Part shown: positions 1 to 5,933 of the stretch, piece by piece
Position numbering within the stretch: position 1 is the stretch's first letter
Layout of the letters: each line of letters starts with the position of its first letter
DNA from: DRYM01 sp964564025
GTDB taxonomy: Archaea; Thermoproteota; Thermoprotei_A; EX4484-217-1
Reading direction: 5' to 3'
NCBI GenBank assembly: GCA_964564025.1
Contig: CAZLZO010000056.1
Coordinates: forward strand, 1 to 6,772
DNA length: 6,772 bases
Notes under the pieces: model-generated
What the model was told of the DNA's origin: nothing
The model's input: only the letters and a program-made list of their open reading frames with translations
Databases searched by the model: none
Program-made: the position numbers and the translations under genes

Positions 1-76
1 ATTATAATAGAATTTAAAGTGCATTATAACTTAGTTACTAATGTTAAGTTGGATTCGAAGTTTAGCCATTGATTAT
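1..76. other. Gene-free left edge, possible leftward promoter
   Basis: No open frame or RNA gene is convincing here. The stretch is very AT-rich. On the minus strand, a TTTAAATT-like box near 12-20 and an ATTATAAT palindrome at 1-8 could form the promoter of a leftward gene beyond the window edge. This is inference from base composition and motif only. Confidence 0.25.
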
Positions 77-78
77 TA

Positions 79-135
79 GGTCAGTCGGTCCGTGAAGTCA
101 TCATTTCTCAGCGGCGAATCCGCAATCATCCCATA
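79..135 (-). ncRNA. C/D box guide sRNA candidate 1
   Basis: Read on the minus strand, this segment has the archaeal C/D sRNA layout. The C box is GGGATGA (132-126, one mismatch to RTGATGA). A 14-nt guide follows (125-112), then D' CTGA (111-108), a 3-nt spacer, a perfect C' ATGATGA (104-98), a 13-nt guide (97-85) and D CTGA (84-81). A shifted C box, ATGATTG at 129-123, would give an 11-nt first guide but matches less well. The segment is visibly richer in GC than its flanks. By the D-plus-5 rule for this class, the D guide would direct methylation of the U at position 5 of target UCGGUCCGUGAAG, and the D' guide the G at position 5 of CGGCGAAUCCG. I could not assign these to a specific rRNA or tRNA. 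The RNA would recruit L7Ae, Nop5 and fibrillarin. Confidence 0.78.
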
Positions 136-157
136 ATTAGCTTTACTCCTGTACGAC

Positions 158-165
158 CTATATTT
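158..165 (-). promoter_or_regulatory. TATA box of sRNA 1, overlapping a stop codon
   Basis: Minus-strand AAATATAG is preceded by a purine-rich BRE-like stretch. Its centre (about 161) lies about 26 nt before the predicted 5' end of sRNA 1 (about 135). The last three bases, TAG, are also the stop codon of the gene at 158-616. This fits an sRNA with its own promoter, although read-through from the gene is also possible. Confidence 0.55.
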
Positions 166-637
166 CTTGCTCTAATTCTTCAAGCTCTTCCTCAGTTATT
201 TCGATTTGCCTTGTTACTCCTTTAGTTGTGTCAATAACCAGTCTTTCCAAGTCCTTCTTGATGTTTTCATCAACGTAAACTGCTATGAGATATACTCTTC
301 TATCCACATAGTCGCTTTCAACCCAAATGCTATCGTATGATATTATGTAAACAGGAATATTGAATCTAGCATAGCCATCGGGGCTTCTTTTAATTCCGAA
401 CTTCATGAATCTTTTAACTTGCTCTCTTGTTAACGGCAATTTTAAAGCAACTTCATACTTGTCCTTTATTATTATGAAGTCTGAAAATTCTGGATCCCAG
501 AGCTCAAGTGCTTTAGAAGCATATTTTTTAACAGCTTCATGAATATTTTCAACTTCTACTATGTTCTCTTCAATAATCTTCCCATACTCTCCTCTAAGAA
601 CAATTATTTTCTCCATGCTCTGTACCCGGATATTCAT
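158..637 (-). CDS. Conserved archaeal protein, DUF2286-like
   Basis: This is a soluble 159-residue protein with no signal peptide or membrane segment. It has an N-terminal beta-rich part (residues 8-28), a helix (31-45), the segment SDFIIIKDKYEVALKLPL (about 52-69), a second mixed alpha/beta part containing DRRVYLIAVYV, and a strongly acidic C-terminus rich in Glu. The overall pattern resembles DUF2286, a family of unknown function conserved in crenarchaea. I base this on memory of the pattern, so it is tentative. It is the second gene of a leftward pair, and only one base separates the upstream stop from the first ATG, so translational coupling is likely. A second in-frame ATG at 616 (residue 8) begins MEKIIVLRGE, which looks more like the family's usual start. 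Neither start has a strong Shine-Dalgarno site. No function is proposed. Confidence 0.6.
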   Translation of the reverse strand: MNIRVQSMEKIIVLRGEYGKIIEENIVEVENIHEAVKKYASKALELWDPEFSDFIIIKDKYEVALKLPLTREQVKRFMKFGIKRSPDGYARFNIPVYIISYDSIWVESDYVDRRVYLIAVYVDENIKKDLERLVIDTTKGVTRQIEITEEELEELEQEI

Positions 638-638
638 G

Positions 639-944
639 TTACTTCTTAATTCTACCTAATATTTCTTCTTTTGCCTTCTCAAAATCAGGTTTAAGCCTTT
701 CATTCAATGGTATTTCGCTAAGAACAAGCTTTATCTCTCCATTAACATGCTCAACAAACACTTGAGGCAGAAAAGTAAAGCCAAACTCGTCTTTAGCGCC
801 GTGTTCCGTGAGAAAAACGTAGTCTTCAAGCCTTATTTCATAGGGAACACATAATTCCTCAGAAATGGCTTTGCAAAGTTTTTCAATAAACCTATGTAGT
901 GGATGGTTTTTACTTGAAACAGCAATGATTTTCCGTACGTTCAT
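639..944 (-). CDS. Small thioredoxin-fold-like protein lacking CxxC
   Basis: This is a soluble protein of 101 residues. The order of elements suggests a thioredoxin-like fold: strand RKIIAVS (4-10), a turn SKNHP where an active-site CxxC would sit, a helix (about 16-31), strand EIRLEDY (36-42), then LPQVFVE (59-65) with Pro60 in the place of the family's cis-proline, strand IKLVLSEIP (71-79), and a charged C-terminal helix. There is no CxxC, and the two cysteines (24 and 32) lie in or near the first helix, so classical disulfide chemistry is not expected. It is the first gene of the unit with the DUF2286-like gene. GGTG at 957-954 lies 9 nt before the ATG, and a TATA-like ATTTTAATA sits at 994-986. 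The fold assignment is inference and the function is unknown. Confidence 0.55.
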   Translation of the reverse strand: MNVRKIIAVSSKNHPLHRFIEKLCKAISEELCVPYEIRLEDYVFLTEHGAKDEFGFTFLPQVFVEHVNGEIKLVLSEIPLNERLKPDFEKAKEEILGRIKK

Positions 945-985
945 AGTTTAAAGCACCACTAAGGAGACAAGGTGAAACATGCTAG

Positions 986-994
986 TATTAAAAT
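986..994 (-). promoter_or_regulatory. Putative TATA box for the 639-944 gene unit
   Basis: Minus-strand ATTTTAATA is centred near 990, predicting a start near 964 and a leader of about 20 nt that includes the GGTG Shine-Dalgarno site at 957-954. The match is moderate. Read-through from the sRNA 2 promoter upstream is an alternative. Confidence 0.35.
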
Positions 995-1035
995 GTTTCC
1001 TATAACATTTATTCTGGTTAAAGTGTTGTTAATTA

Positions 1036-1097
1036 GGGGATCAGAAGCATTTTATTAATCATTATGTTCATATCCCGGATTCCTCATCATACCCCGC
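1036..1097 (-). ncRNA. C/D box guide sRNA candidate 2
   Basis: On the minus strand a perfect C box ATGATGA (1090-1084) is followed by a 12-nt guide (1083-1072), a weak D' ATGA (1071-1068), a 5-nt spacer, a near-perfect C' ATGATTA (1062-1056), an 11-nt guide (1055-1045) and a perfect D CTGA (1044-1041). The ends are closed by GGGG (1095-1092) pairing with CCCC (1039-1036), with one T between stem and box on each side. This is the terminal stem expected next to a kink-turn. Predicted targets are AUCCCGGAUUCC for the D' guide (C at position 5) and AAGCAUUUUAU for the D guide (A at position 5). The first resembles the 3' side of a tRNA T-arm plus acceptor stem, but I cannot assign either target. 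It lies in the spacer between divergent gene units. Confidence 0.8.
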
Positions 1098-1118
1098 TAT
1101 TTTCTTAAGCACAACCTG

Positions 1119-1126
1119 TTTTAAAC
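1119..1126 (-). promoter_or_regulatory. TATA box of sRNA 2 within a palindrome
   Basis: Minus-strand GTTTAAAA is centred near 1122, about 26 nt before the predicted 5' end of sRNA 2 (about 1096). It lies inside the 13-base inverted repeat CTGTTTTAAACAG (1115-1127), whose two 6-base arms are perfectly complementary. The repeat could be an operator, or could simply reflect the symmetry of TTTAAA. Confidence 0.55.
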
Positions 1127-1140
1127 AGTTTCCTAGAATA

Positions 1141-1150
1141 GTTAAAAATT
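1141..1150 (+). promoter_or_regulatory. Putative TATA box for the endonuclease IV-like gene
   Basis: GTTAAAAATT is centred near 1146 and predicts a start near 1172, with a leader of about 23 nt that contains the GGTG Shine-Dalgarno site at 1183-1186. The prediction rests on motif and spacing only. Confidence 0.4.
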
Positions 1151-1194
1151 GAAGCAAAACAAATACATTCAATCTTCAATGCGGTGTATAAAGT

Positions 1195-2052
1195 ATGGGG
1201 AAAATACGTTTCGGACCTGCAGGGAAACCCATAACGTATAAAGGTTCAACCCTTGGCATACCAAAGTTCTTAAAGGAAATAGGCCTTGATGCATTCGAAT
1301 ACGAAGCCGTTAGAGGTGTTAGGATAAAGGAGGACCAGGCTAAGAAGCTAGGTGAAGAAGCAGAAAAGTATGATATAAAACTCTCGCTTCACGCACCATA
1401 CTTCATAAACCTTTCAGCTTTAAAGGAGGAAACAATTAAGAAAAGTGAAAGAAGGCTTATAGAAGCCACTAAAGCAGCTTTCTGGATGAAAGCATATGTA
1501 GTAGTGTTCCATCCTGGATACTATTTAAAACAACCTGAAGAAGAAGCGTTAAGAAAAGCCATTGTTGCACTAAAGAACGTCGAAAACGAAATGGAGAGTT
1601 TAGGGATAAAAGGGGTTTATTTGGGTGCAGAAACTACAGGTAAAGCTTCAGAACTTGGAAGCTTAGAGGAAGTAATTAAAATGTCTCAAGAAGTAAATGT
1701 AGTAATCCCAGTTATTGATTGGGCCCACATATATGCTAGGTCTCTAGGCTCCTTCATAAGAACAGTAAATGACGTAATTAAGGTAATAGATATTGTAGAA
1801 AAACATGTTGGCGAAAAAGCTATTAAACCAATGCATATGCATTTCTCAAAAATAATATATAAGGAGTATGGCGAAAAAGAACATGTCGTTTTATCAGATA
1901 AAAACTATGGACCCGAATTCGAAATTGTATGCAAAGGAATACTTGAAGTGGGCATAGATGCAGTAATAATATCTGAAAGCCCTATTTTAGAGCAAGATGC
2001 CCTCCTTATGAAGAAAATATATAGCGAACTTGCAGTAAAGAGGAGAAAGTAA
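1195..2052 (+). CDS. Endonuclease IV-like TIM-barrel protein (AP endonuclease family)
   Basis: This 285-residue protein matches the usual length of endonuclease IV, which cuts DNA 5' of abasic sites with a trinuclear zinc centre. Most metal ligands of the family can be placed: His66 (LSLHAPYF), His106 (VVFHPGYY), Glu146 (GAETTG), Asp175 and His178 (PVIDWAHIYAR), His216 (MHMHFSK), His230 and Glu261 (IISESP). The family Asp-x-His pair is not intact: the region reads GEKEH, so Lys228 sits where Asp is expected, with Glu227 and Glu229 beside it. The same GExxH form occurs, as I recall, in an archaeal subgroup of the family, so the exact substrate is less sure than the fold. The ATG follows GGTG by 8 nt. 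The gene is translationally close to the downstream phosphatidyltransferase gene, with one base between stop and start. Confidence 0.85.
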   Translation: MGKIRFGPAGKPITYKGSTLGIPKFLKEIGLDAFEYEAVRGVRIKEDQAKKLGEEAEKYDIKLSLHAPYFINLSALKEETIKKSERRLIEATKAAFWMKAYVVVFHPGYYLKQPEEEALRKAIVALKNVENEMESLGIKGVYLGAETTGKASELGSLEEVIKMSQEVNVVIPVIDWAHIYARSLGSFIRTVNDVIKVIDIVEKHVGEKAIKPMHMHFSKIIYKEYGEKEHVVLSDKNYGPEFEIVCKGILEVGIDAVIISESPILEQDALLMKKIYSELAVKRRK

Positions 2053-2053
2053 G

Positions 2054-2647
2054 TTGTTAACTAAGTTGAGAAAAATAGTAGCTAATAAAATACTTTATCC
2101 TATTGCTAAAAAACTTGCTTCCATAGGTTTATCACCTAACACCATAACAGTAATAGGTTTATTATTCTCCATTCTTTACTTAGCCTCAATGTATGTTGAA
2201 AAATTAGAGCTAGCAGTTTTCTTCATCTTAGCTTCGGGAGTAATGGATGCCCTAGATGGAGCTGTAGCTAAAGTTACGGGAAAAACTACTAAACTTGGAG
2301 CTTTTCTTGATTCAACAATAGATAGAATTGAAGATTCAATATTCATTTTAGGGCTAAGCTTTCTTAAATTTGAAAGCTTACTAATTTACGTTTTTTTAGC
2401 GTTATCGCTTATGATAAGCTATATGCGTGCTAGAGGCGAATCCTTAGGTTTAAAGCTTGAAGGAGTAGGGGTTATGGAGAGATCGGAAAGAATTATTGCA
2501 GTTTTCTTAATAGTTATTGTGTCAAGCTTTTCCTATGAAGTAGCACACTTCATACTTTATGCTACTATAGCGCTAAGTTTAATAACTTTCGTTCAAAGAT
2601 TTTTCTTCATAACAAATTCTTTAACATTAAAAGAACAAAATACGTGA
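2054..2647 (+). CDS. CDP-alcohol phosphatidyltransferase, probably archaetidylinositol phosphate synthase
   Basis: This is an integral membrane enzyme of 197 residues. The family signature is present: Asp65, Asp68-Gly69, Ala72-Lys73 (usually Ala-Arg), Gly82, Asp86 and Asp90. The four aspartates bind the metals and the CDP-lipid. Hydrophobic stretches near 31-48, 51-64, 93-103, 107-124, 147-160 and 165-187 fit about six membrane helices. The motifs YMRARGESLGLKLEGVG (123-139) and MERSER (141-146) resemble archaeal enzymes that join CDP-archaeol to inositol 1-phosphate in making archaetidylinositol. Substrate choice is inference, and a glycerol- or serine-type relative is possible. The TTG start is supported by AGGAGA (2041-2046) seven bases upstream, inside the end of the endonuclease gene. 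The 3' end overlaps the convergent SPOUT gene by 41 bp. Confidence 0.85.
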   Translation: MLTKLRKIVANKILYPIAKKLASIGLSPNTITVIGLLFSILYLASMYVEKLELAVFFILASGVMDALDGAVAKVTGKTTKLGAFLDSTIDRIEDSIFILGLSFLKFESLLIYVFLALSLMISYMRARGESLGLKLEGVGVMERSERIIAVFLIVIVSSFSYEVAHFILYATIALSLITFVQRFFFITNSLTLKEQNT

Positions 2648-3173
2648 ATAAGAACGCACTTTGCGATGCTAAATAACTTTTAGGCCCAACATTAACCTCT
2701 AAAATACTGCGAGCCTCTTTAGAAAGCTTTTCAATAACGTCTTTAGGAACATCACCATGGCCTCCCATTAAGATTACTGCGTCTTTTGCTTCCTTAGCTC
2801 CACCAAGTTGCTTTCCCCTCTCAGTTAGGTGAATTAATAATTTATCCTTTACAAGGTTCTGTACTTCTAAGAAACATGATCTTTTAAGAACCCCTTCCTT
2901 AACAAGATGCAATATAAGAGAATACTCATTTCTTATACTCAGCATGCTTAAGTTAGATAATTTTAAAGAATACGTAACATAGCGTTCTCGAAAGCTTCGG
3001 AACAGAATGAACACATTATTGTTTAAGATGTCGGAGGCTATAGTGCGTTTAGCCCATGCTAATTCTAAAAGTGTTCTAACTATAACATCAAATCTACGAG
3101 ATGAAGAAGAATACGATTTTGGTGAAAAATCGAGTTCATAGTGTTTTCCATCAGCTATAATTACTGTTAACAT
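2607..3173 (-). CDS. SPOUT-fold RNA methyltransferase, TrmY-like
   Basis: This protein of 188 residues has the outline of the TrmY/DUF358 branch of SPOUT methyltransferases, which make N1-methylpseudouridine at tRNA position 54. Parallels are SRRFDVIVR (25-33, compare GRLDLLCR in TrmY), LIHLTERGK (113-121), the glycine-rich VILMGGHGD (133-141) where the knotted SAM-binding loop should lie, and VNVGPKSYLASQSA (160-173) with the C-terminal helix. Identity is low and the insert between residues 60 and 110 is not typical, so it could be another SPOUT member such as a Nep1 relative, which modifies 16S rRNA. The ATG comes two bases after the eS26 stop, so it is very likely co-translated with eS26. 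Its end runs 41 bp into the convergent phosphatidyltransferase gene. Confidence 0.55.
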   Translation of the reverse strand: MLTVIIADGKHYELDFSPKSYSSSSRRFDVIVRTLLELAWAKRTIASDILNNNVFILFRSFRERYVTYSLKLSNLSMLSIRNEYSLILHLVKEGVLKRSCFLEVQNLVKDKLLIHLTERGKQLGGAKEAKDAVILMGGHGDVPKDVIEKLSKEARSILEVNVGPKSYLASQSAFLFTYFVLLMLKNLL

Positions 3174-3175
3174 GT

Positions 3176-3466
3176 TTATATCTGTACTGAAGGCTTCTTC
3201 TTTCTTTCCTCTTCCGCTCTTACTTTAACTATACCTAAATAAATAGCGCATGAAACACAGTAATACTTCTTTATCGGGTAGCGCATTATTATTGCTCCCT
3301 TCTTTTCAAGCTCTCTAGCTAATTGAGGATCAACTGGACTATACCATTTTGTAACAACAATTGCTTTGTCTTCTGGAACCCACCTGCCGCATGAGTCACA
3401 CTGGACAAGCTCTACTCTTCCCTTAGCTCCTTTTGCTCGACCCCTACTTTTCCTCTTTTTAGGCAT
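3176..3466 (-). CDS. rps26e: Small ribosomal subunit protein eS26
   Basis: This 96-residue protein is a component of the small ribosomal subunit near the mRNA exit channel. It has a basic N-terminus of Lys, Arg and Gly (2-17), a zinc-finger pair CDSC (Cys23, Cys26) and CVSC (Cys70, Cys73), and the motif YYCVSCAIYLGIVKVRAEEER that marks the eS26 family. The length is normal for archaea. eS26 occurs in Thermoproteota and related lineages and in eukaryotes, and is generally absent from Euryarchaeota, so it informs the taxonomy. The start is firm: GGGGAG (3477-3472) lies five bases before the ATG, and a TATA box lies further upstream. It leads a tight pair with the SPOUT methyltransferase, which suggests that the enzyme may have a role in ribosome or tRNA modification. 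Confidence 0.95.
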   Translation of the reverse strand: MPKKRKSRGRAKGAKGRVELVQCDSCGRWVPEDKAIVVTKWYSPVDPQLARELEKKGAIIMRYPIKKYYCVSCAIYLGIVKVRAEEERKKKPSVQI

Positions 3467-3512
3467 TAATGCTCCCCAGAATACTTGCTAGGGTTTCTAA
3501 TTACTTCGCATG

Positions 3513-3520
3513 TTTTTATA
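3513..3520 (-). promoter_or_regulatory. TATA box of the eS26-SPOUT unit
   Basis: Minus-strand TATAAAAA is preceded by the purine-rich BRE-like AGATAAAG. The centre near 3517 predicts a transcript start at about 3490 and a leader of about 24 nt that contains the strong GGGGAG ribosome binding site. It is one of the clearest promoter matches in the window. Confidence 0.65.
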
Positions 3521-3540
3521 CTTTATCTTTCAATATAGTA

Positions 3541-4995
3541 CTAGTAAGTTTTTGCTAATCTCACCTTGGTTTTAGCTTGCTTGCCGCATATAGGGCATTT
3601 CTTGTAAGTTACATCTATTTTCTCTAGAGCAAATACTGGTGTACCTAGGGTTTTTGCTTCTAAAATTTCTTCCATACGTAATCCACATTCTTCACGACCA
3701 CACCATGGCAGTTCAACAATGCCTCTTTCATTTTTAAGAATGTCTTTTGCTTCATCTAAGTAGTCAATCTCCTTAATTTTCTCTTTAAACCATTTCCAAG
3801 CTCTTTCGCTGAGGCTTTTTTCTAAATTATTCATTTCTTCAAGTACTTTATCGTAGAGTTCGTTTAGCTTTACGCTTCTTCTCTCCTTAGTCACCCTATT
3901 GGCTAAAGTTACAGTGTTTGAGTTAACTTCTCTTTTACCGACCTCTAATCTTAAGGGGACACCACGCATTTCCCAATCGTAGAATTTATAACCTGGGGTA
4001 ACGTCTTCCCTATAATCTACTTTAACCCTTATCCCATTTTCACTAAGCTTTTTAACTACTTTTTCAGTGTATTCTAAGACTTCCCCTTTAGTTTCACTGG
4101 TAAATATGGGAATAACAATGACTTGTATTGGTGCGAATTTGGGAGGTAAAATTAACCCTAAATCATCGCCGTGAATAGATATTAGTGCTGCAATTACTCT
4201 TTCCGATATACCATAAGATGTTTGCCATCCGTAATCAACTGTTTCGTCAGCTAATTGTATCCTAACCTCAAATACTTTTGTAAAGTTTTGCCCAAGATTA
4301 TGAACTGTCCCTATTTGTAAGACTTTTCCATCAGGCATTATAGTGTCGAAGGCTATAGTGTAGAGAGCTCCGGCAAATTTATCCCAATCAGGTCTTTTAG
4401 ATACTATGTAAGGTATTTTTAGCTCATCAAAGAACTTCCTATAAACACTTATGGCTTCAAGCACTTGCTCTTCGGCTGCTTCAAAAGATTCATGTAATGT
4501 ATGTGCTTCTTTAAATGTCGTTACTTCTCTAACTCTAATCATTGGTTTAGTCGCTTTAGTTTCATATCTAAAGATGCTTACTACTTGATATAGTTTTTTG
4601 GGAAGCTGCTTATACGATTTGTACCAGTAACTCTCATAAAGTGAAATTACTGTTTCACTTGTAGGCCTTAATGCTAGTTTAACATCTAATTCCTCTTGCC
4701 CTCCTTTAGTTACCCAGTAAACTTCGCCTCTAAATCCTTCAATATGTTCCTTTTCTTTTGATAGAAGTTCTTCAGGTATTAGTAAGGGCATTAAGATTTC
4801 TTCATGACCTGTTCTGTCTAGAAGCTCTCTAATAAGATTAATAACATACTTCCTTATTTTGAAACCGTAAGGTAACCATACACCACATCCTTTTACAGGG
4901 TACCGTCCATAATCATATATTTCCGCTTGTTCAACAATATTTTCGAACCATCTAGGAAACGTAGGTCCTTCCTTTTTCTCTCTCCTCTTTAACAT
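3541..4995 (-). CDS. proS: Prolyl-tRNA synthetase, archaeal/eukaryotic type
   Basis: This cytosolic class II enzyme charges tRNA-Pro with proline. Its 484 residues match the archaeal/eukaryotic type without a bacterial editing insert. Visible motifs are RPTSE (110-114), the motif 2 region FRYE to IRVREVTTFKEAHTLH (142-168) with the class II arginine, and motif 3 GWQTSYGISERVI (256-268). The anticodon-binding domain starts near 290 (QVIVIPI). A C-terminal zinc-binding domain has Cys432, Cys437, Cys467 and Cys470. The chain ends in Tyr484, the terminal tyrosine that in this type folds back toward the active site. The ATG has a modest AGTGA site about 7 nt upstream. It lies 61 bp downstream of trmI on the same strand, probably as one unit, although a weak CTTTATTT box near 5044 could serve as a separate promoter. 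Confidence 0.97.
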   Translation of the reverse strand: MLKRREKKEGPTFPRWFENIVEQAEIYDYGRYPVKGCGVWLPYGFKIRKYVINLIRELLDRTGHEEILMPLLIPEELLSKEKEHIEGFRGEVYWVTKGGQEELDVKLALRPTSETVISLYESYWYKSYKQLPKKLYQVVSIFRYETKATKPMIRVREVTTFKEAHTLHESFEAAEEQVLEAISVYRKFFDELKIPYIVSKRPDWDKFAGALYTIAFDTIMPDGKVLQIGTVHNLGQNFTKVFEVRIQLADETVDYGWQTSYGISERVIAALISIHGDDLGLILPPKFAPIQVIVIPIFTSETKGEVLEYTEKVVKKLSENGIRVKVDYREDVTPGYKFYDWEMRGVPLRLEVGKREVNSNTVTLANRVTKERRSVKLNELYDKVLEEMNNLEKSLSERAWKWFKEKIKEIDYLDEAKDILKNERGIVELPWCGREECGLRMEEILEAKTLGTPVFALEKIDVTYKKCPICGKQAKTKVRLAKTY

Positions 4996-5056
4996 AGATA
5001 GTCACTTCACGTTTACTCATTGGCATTAGTTAGCTTCATAGGAAATAAAGATGTTA

Positions 5057-5836
5057 TTACTGTTTTAATATTTTTCTTGCAAAAACAATGTATCCTGTAT
5101 GGGCAACGGTCCATGTATTAGGCCTAATTTCACCAGGTAGTGTTTTATATGAGCGAAGTAGGATATCGAAAGCTTTAATGCTTACAAAACCCTTATGCTC
5201 CCTTAGCTTCAAAATAACCTTGGAGAGCTGCTCTACTGTAGGTATAAATATGATTAGTGCGCCTGAAGGTTTAAGTGCATCATATGCTTTCTCAACGTAA
5301 TTCCATGGTGTCGGTAAATCGAAAAATACTGCATCTACGTCTCTTTCATCTATTCCTTCCTCAACACTTTTATTTTTAAAAACAACATAGGAATCTAGCC
5401 CTGCTAATTCAATGTTTCTTTTAGCTACTTCAAGAAATTCCTTCCTAATTTCATAAGTGTAAACTTTGCCTTTAGGTTTAACGAAGTTAGCGAGGGTTGC
5501 AGTCAATACTCCACTACCTGTACCTGCTTCCACCACTATGGAACCTGAGGTTATTCCTGAGATAAAAACTATGAATGAAAGATCCTTCGGATAAATTATT
5601 TGAGTTACCCTTCTAAATTTCTCAATAAAATCGTTTAATATAGGTTTAAGAATATACGCTTTAAATCCGAGATTCGTTTTAACAAAGGATCCATATGGTT
5701 TATTTATAATGTCTTTGAGGAAAACATATCCTCGATCAGTGTCAAGCCTACCTTCAGTCTTAGCTTTAACGAGAAATTTGCGGCTTTCATCAAAATATAT
5801 GAGAACAACTTCGCCTTCTCTAACAAGCTCAGTCAT
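5057..5836 (-). CDS. trmI: tRNA (adenine-57/58-N1)-methyltransferase
   Basis: This is an SAM-dependent enzyme that forms m1A at positions 57 and 58 in the T-loop of archaeal tRNAs, acting as a homotetramer in characterised relatives. The 259 residues match the family length. The N-terminal part (1-65) is a small beta domain. The Rossmann domain starts after RRVTQIIYPKDLSFIV (75-90). Motif I is VVEAGTGSG (101-109), the acidic ribose ligand is Glu129 in YTYEIR, and the catalytic motif IV is DLPTPW (173-178). The end carries RPNTWTVAHTGYIVFARK, typical of archaeal TrmI. The ATG is supported by GGATGA (5848-5843) six bases upstream. A TATA box near 5937 predicts a leader of about 75 nt that includes C/D sRNA candidate 3. 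The gene lies upstream of proS. Confidence 0.95.
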   Translation of the reverse strand: MTELVREGEVVLIYFDESRKFLVKAKTEGRLDTDRGYVFLKDIINKPYGSFVKTNLGFKAYILKPILNDFIEKFRRVTQIIYPKDLSFIVFISGITSGSIVVEAGTGSGVLTATLANFVKPKGKVYTYEIRKEFLEVAKRNIELAGLDSYVVFKNKSVEEGIDERDVDAVFFDLPTPWNYVEKAYDALKPSGALIIFIPTVEQLSKVILKLREHKGFVSIKAFDILLRSYKTLPGEIRPNTWTVAHTGYIVFARKILKQ

Positions 5837-5853
5837 ACTTTATCATCCTTTAA

Positions 5854-5910
5854 GGCTCGGTTCTGGTGTCATACATCACCTTATCAGCATTACCAACCTT
5901 CCTCATAGCC
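5854..5910 (-). ncRNA. C/D box guide sRNA candidate 3, in the trmI leader
   Basis: On the minus strand the order is C ATGAGGA (5906-5900, one mismatch), a 12-nt guide (5899-5888), perfect D' CTGA (5887-5884), a 4-nt spacer, C' GTGATGT (5879-5873, one mismatch), a 12-nt guide (5872-5861) and D CCGA (5860-5857, one mismatch). GGC (5910-5908) and GCC (5856-5854) can close the ends. The 12-4-12 spacing is canonical for archaea, but three of four boxes are imperfect, so this is the weakest of the three candidates. Predicted targets are CAUUACCAACCU for the D' guide (A at position 5) and UUCUGGUGUCAU for the D guide (G at position 5), neither of which I can assign. The element ends only 17 bases before the trmI ATG. 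Confidence 0.55.
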
Positions 5911-5933
5911 GATAGTATCTCTAAGTTTGCTCC

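Noticed and set aside
5088..5300. Plus-strand open frame of 70 codons
   Set aside because: It lies wholly antisense to the trmI coding sequence, has no family resemblance, and its composition mirrors the trmI codons.
5850..5906. An 18-codon minus-strand open frame (MRKVGNADK...) just before trmI that could be a leader peptide
   Set aside because: It has no ribosome binding site, and its span coincides almost exactly with C/D sRNA candidate 3, whose boxes explain the sequence better.
5709..5915. Plus-strand open frame of 68 codons
   Set aside because: It is antisense to the trmI N-terminus and leader, is rich in Ser, Leu and Arg as expected of a shadow frame, and has no promoter or ribosome binding site.
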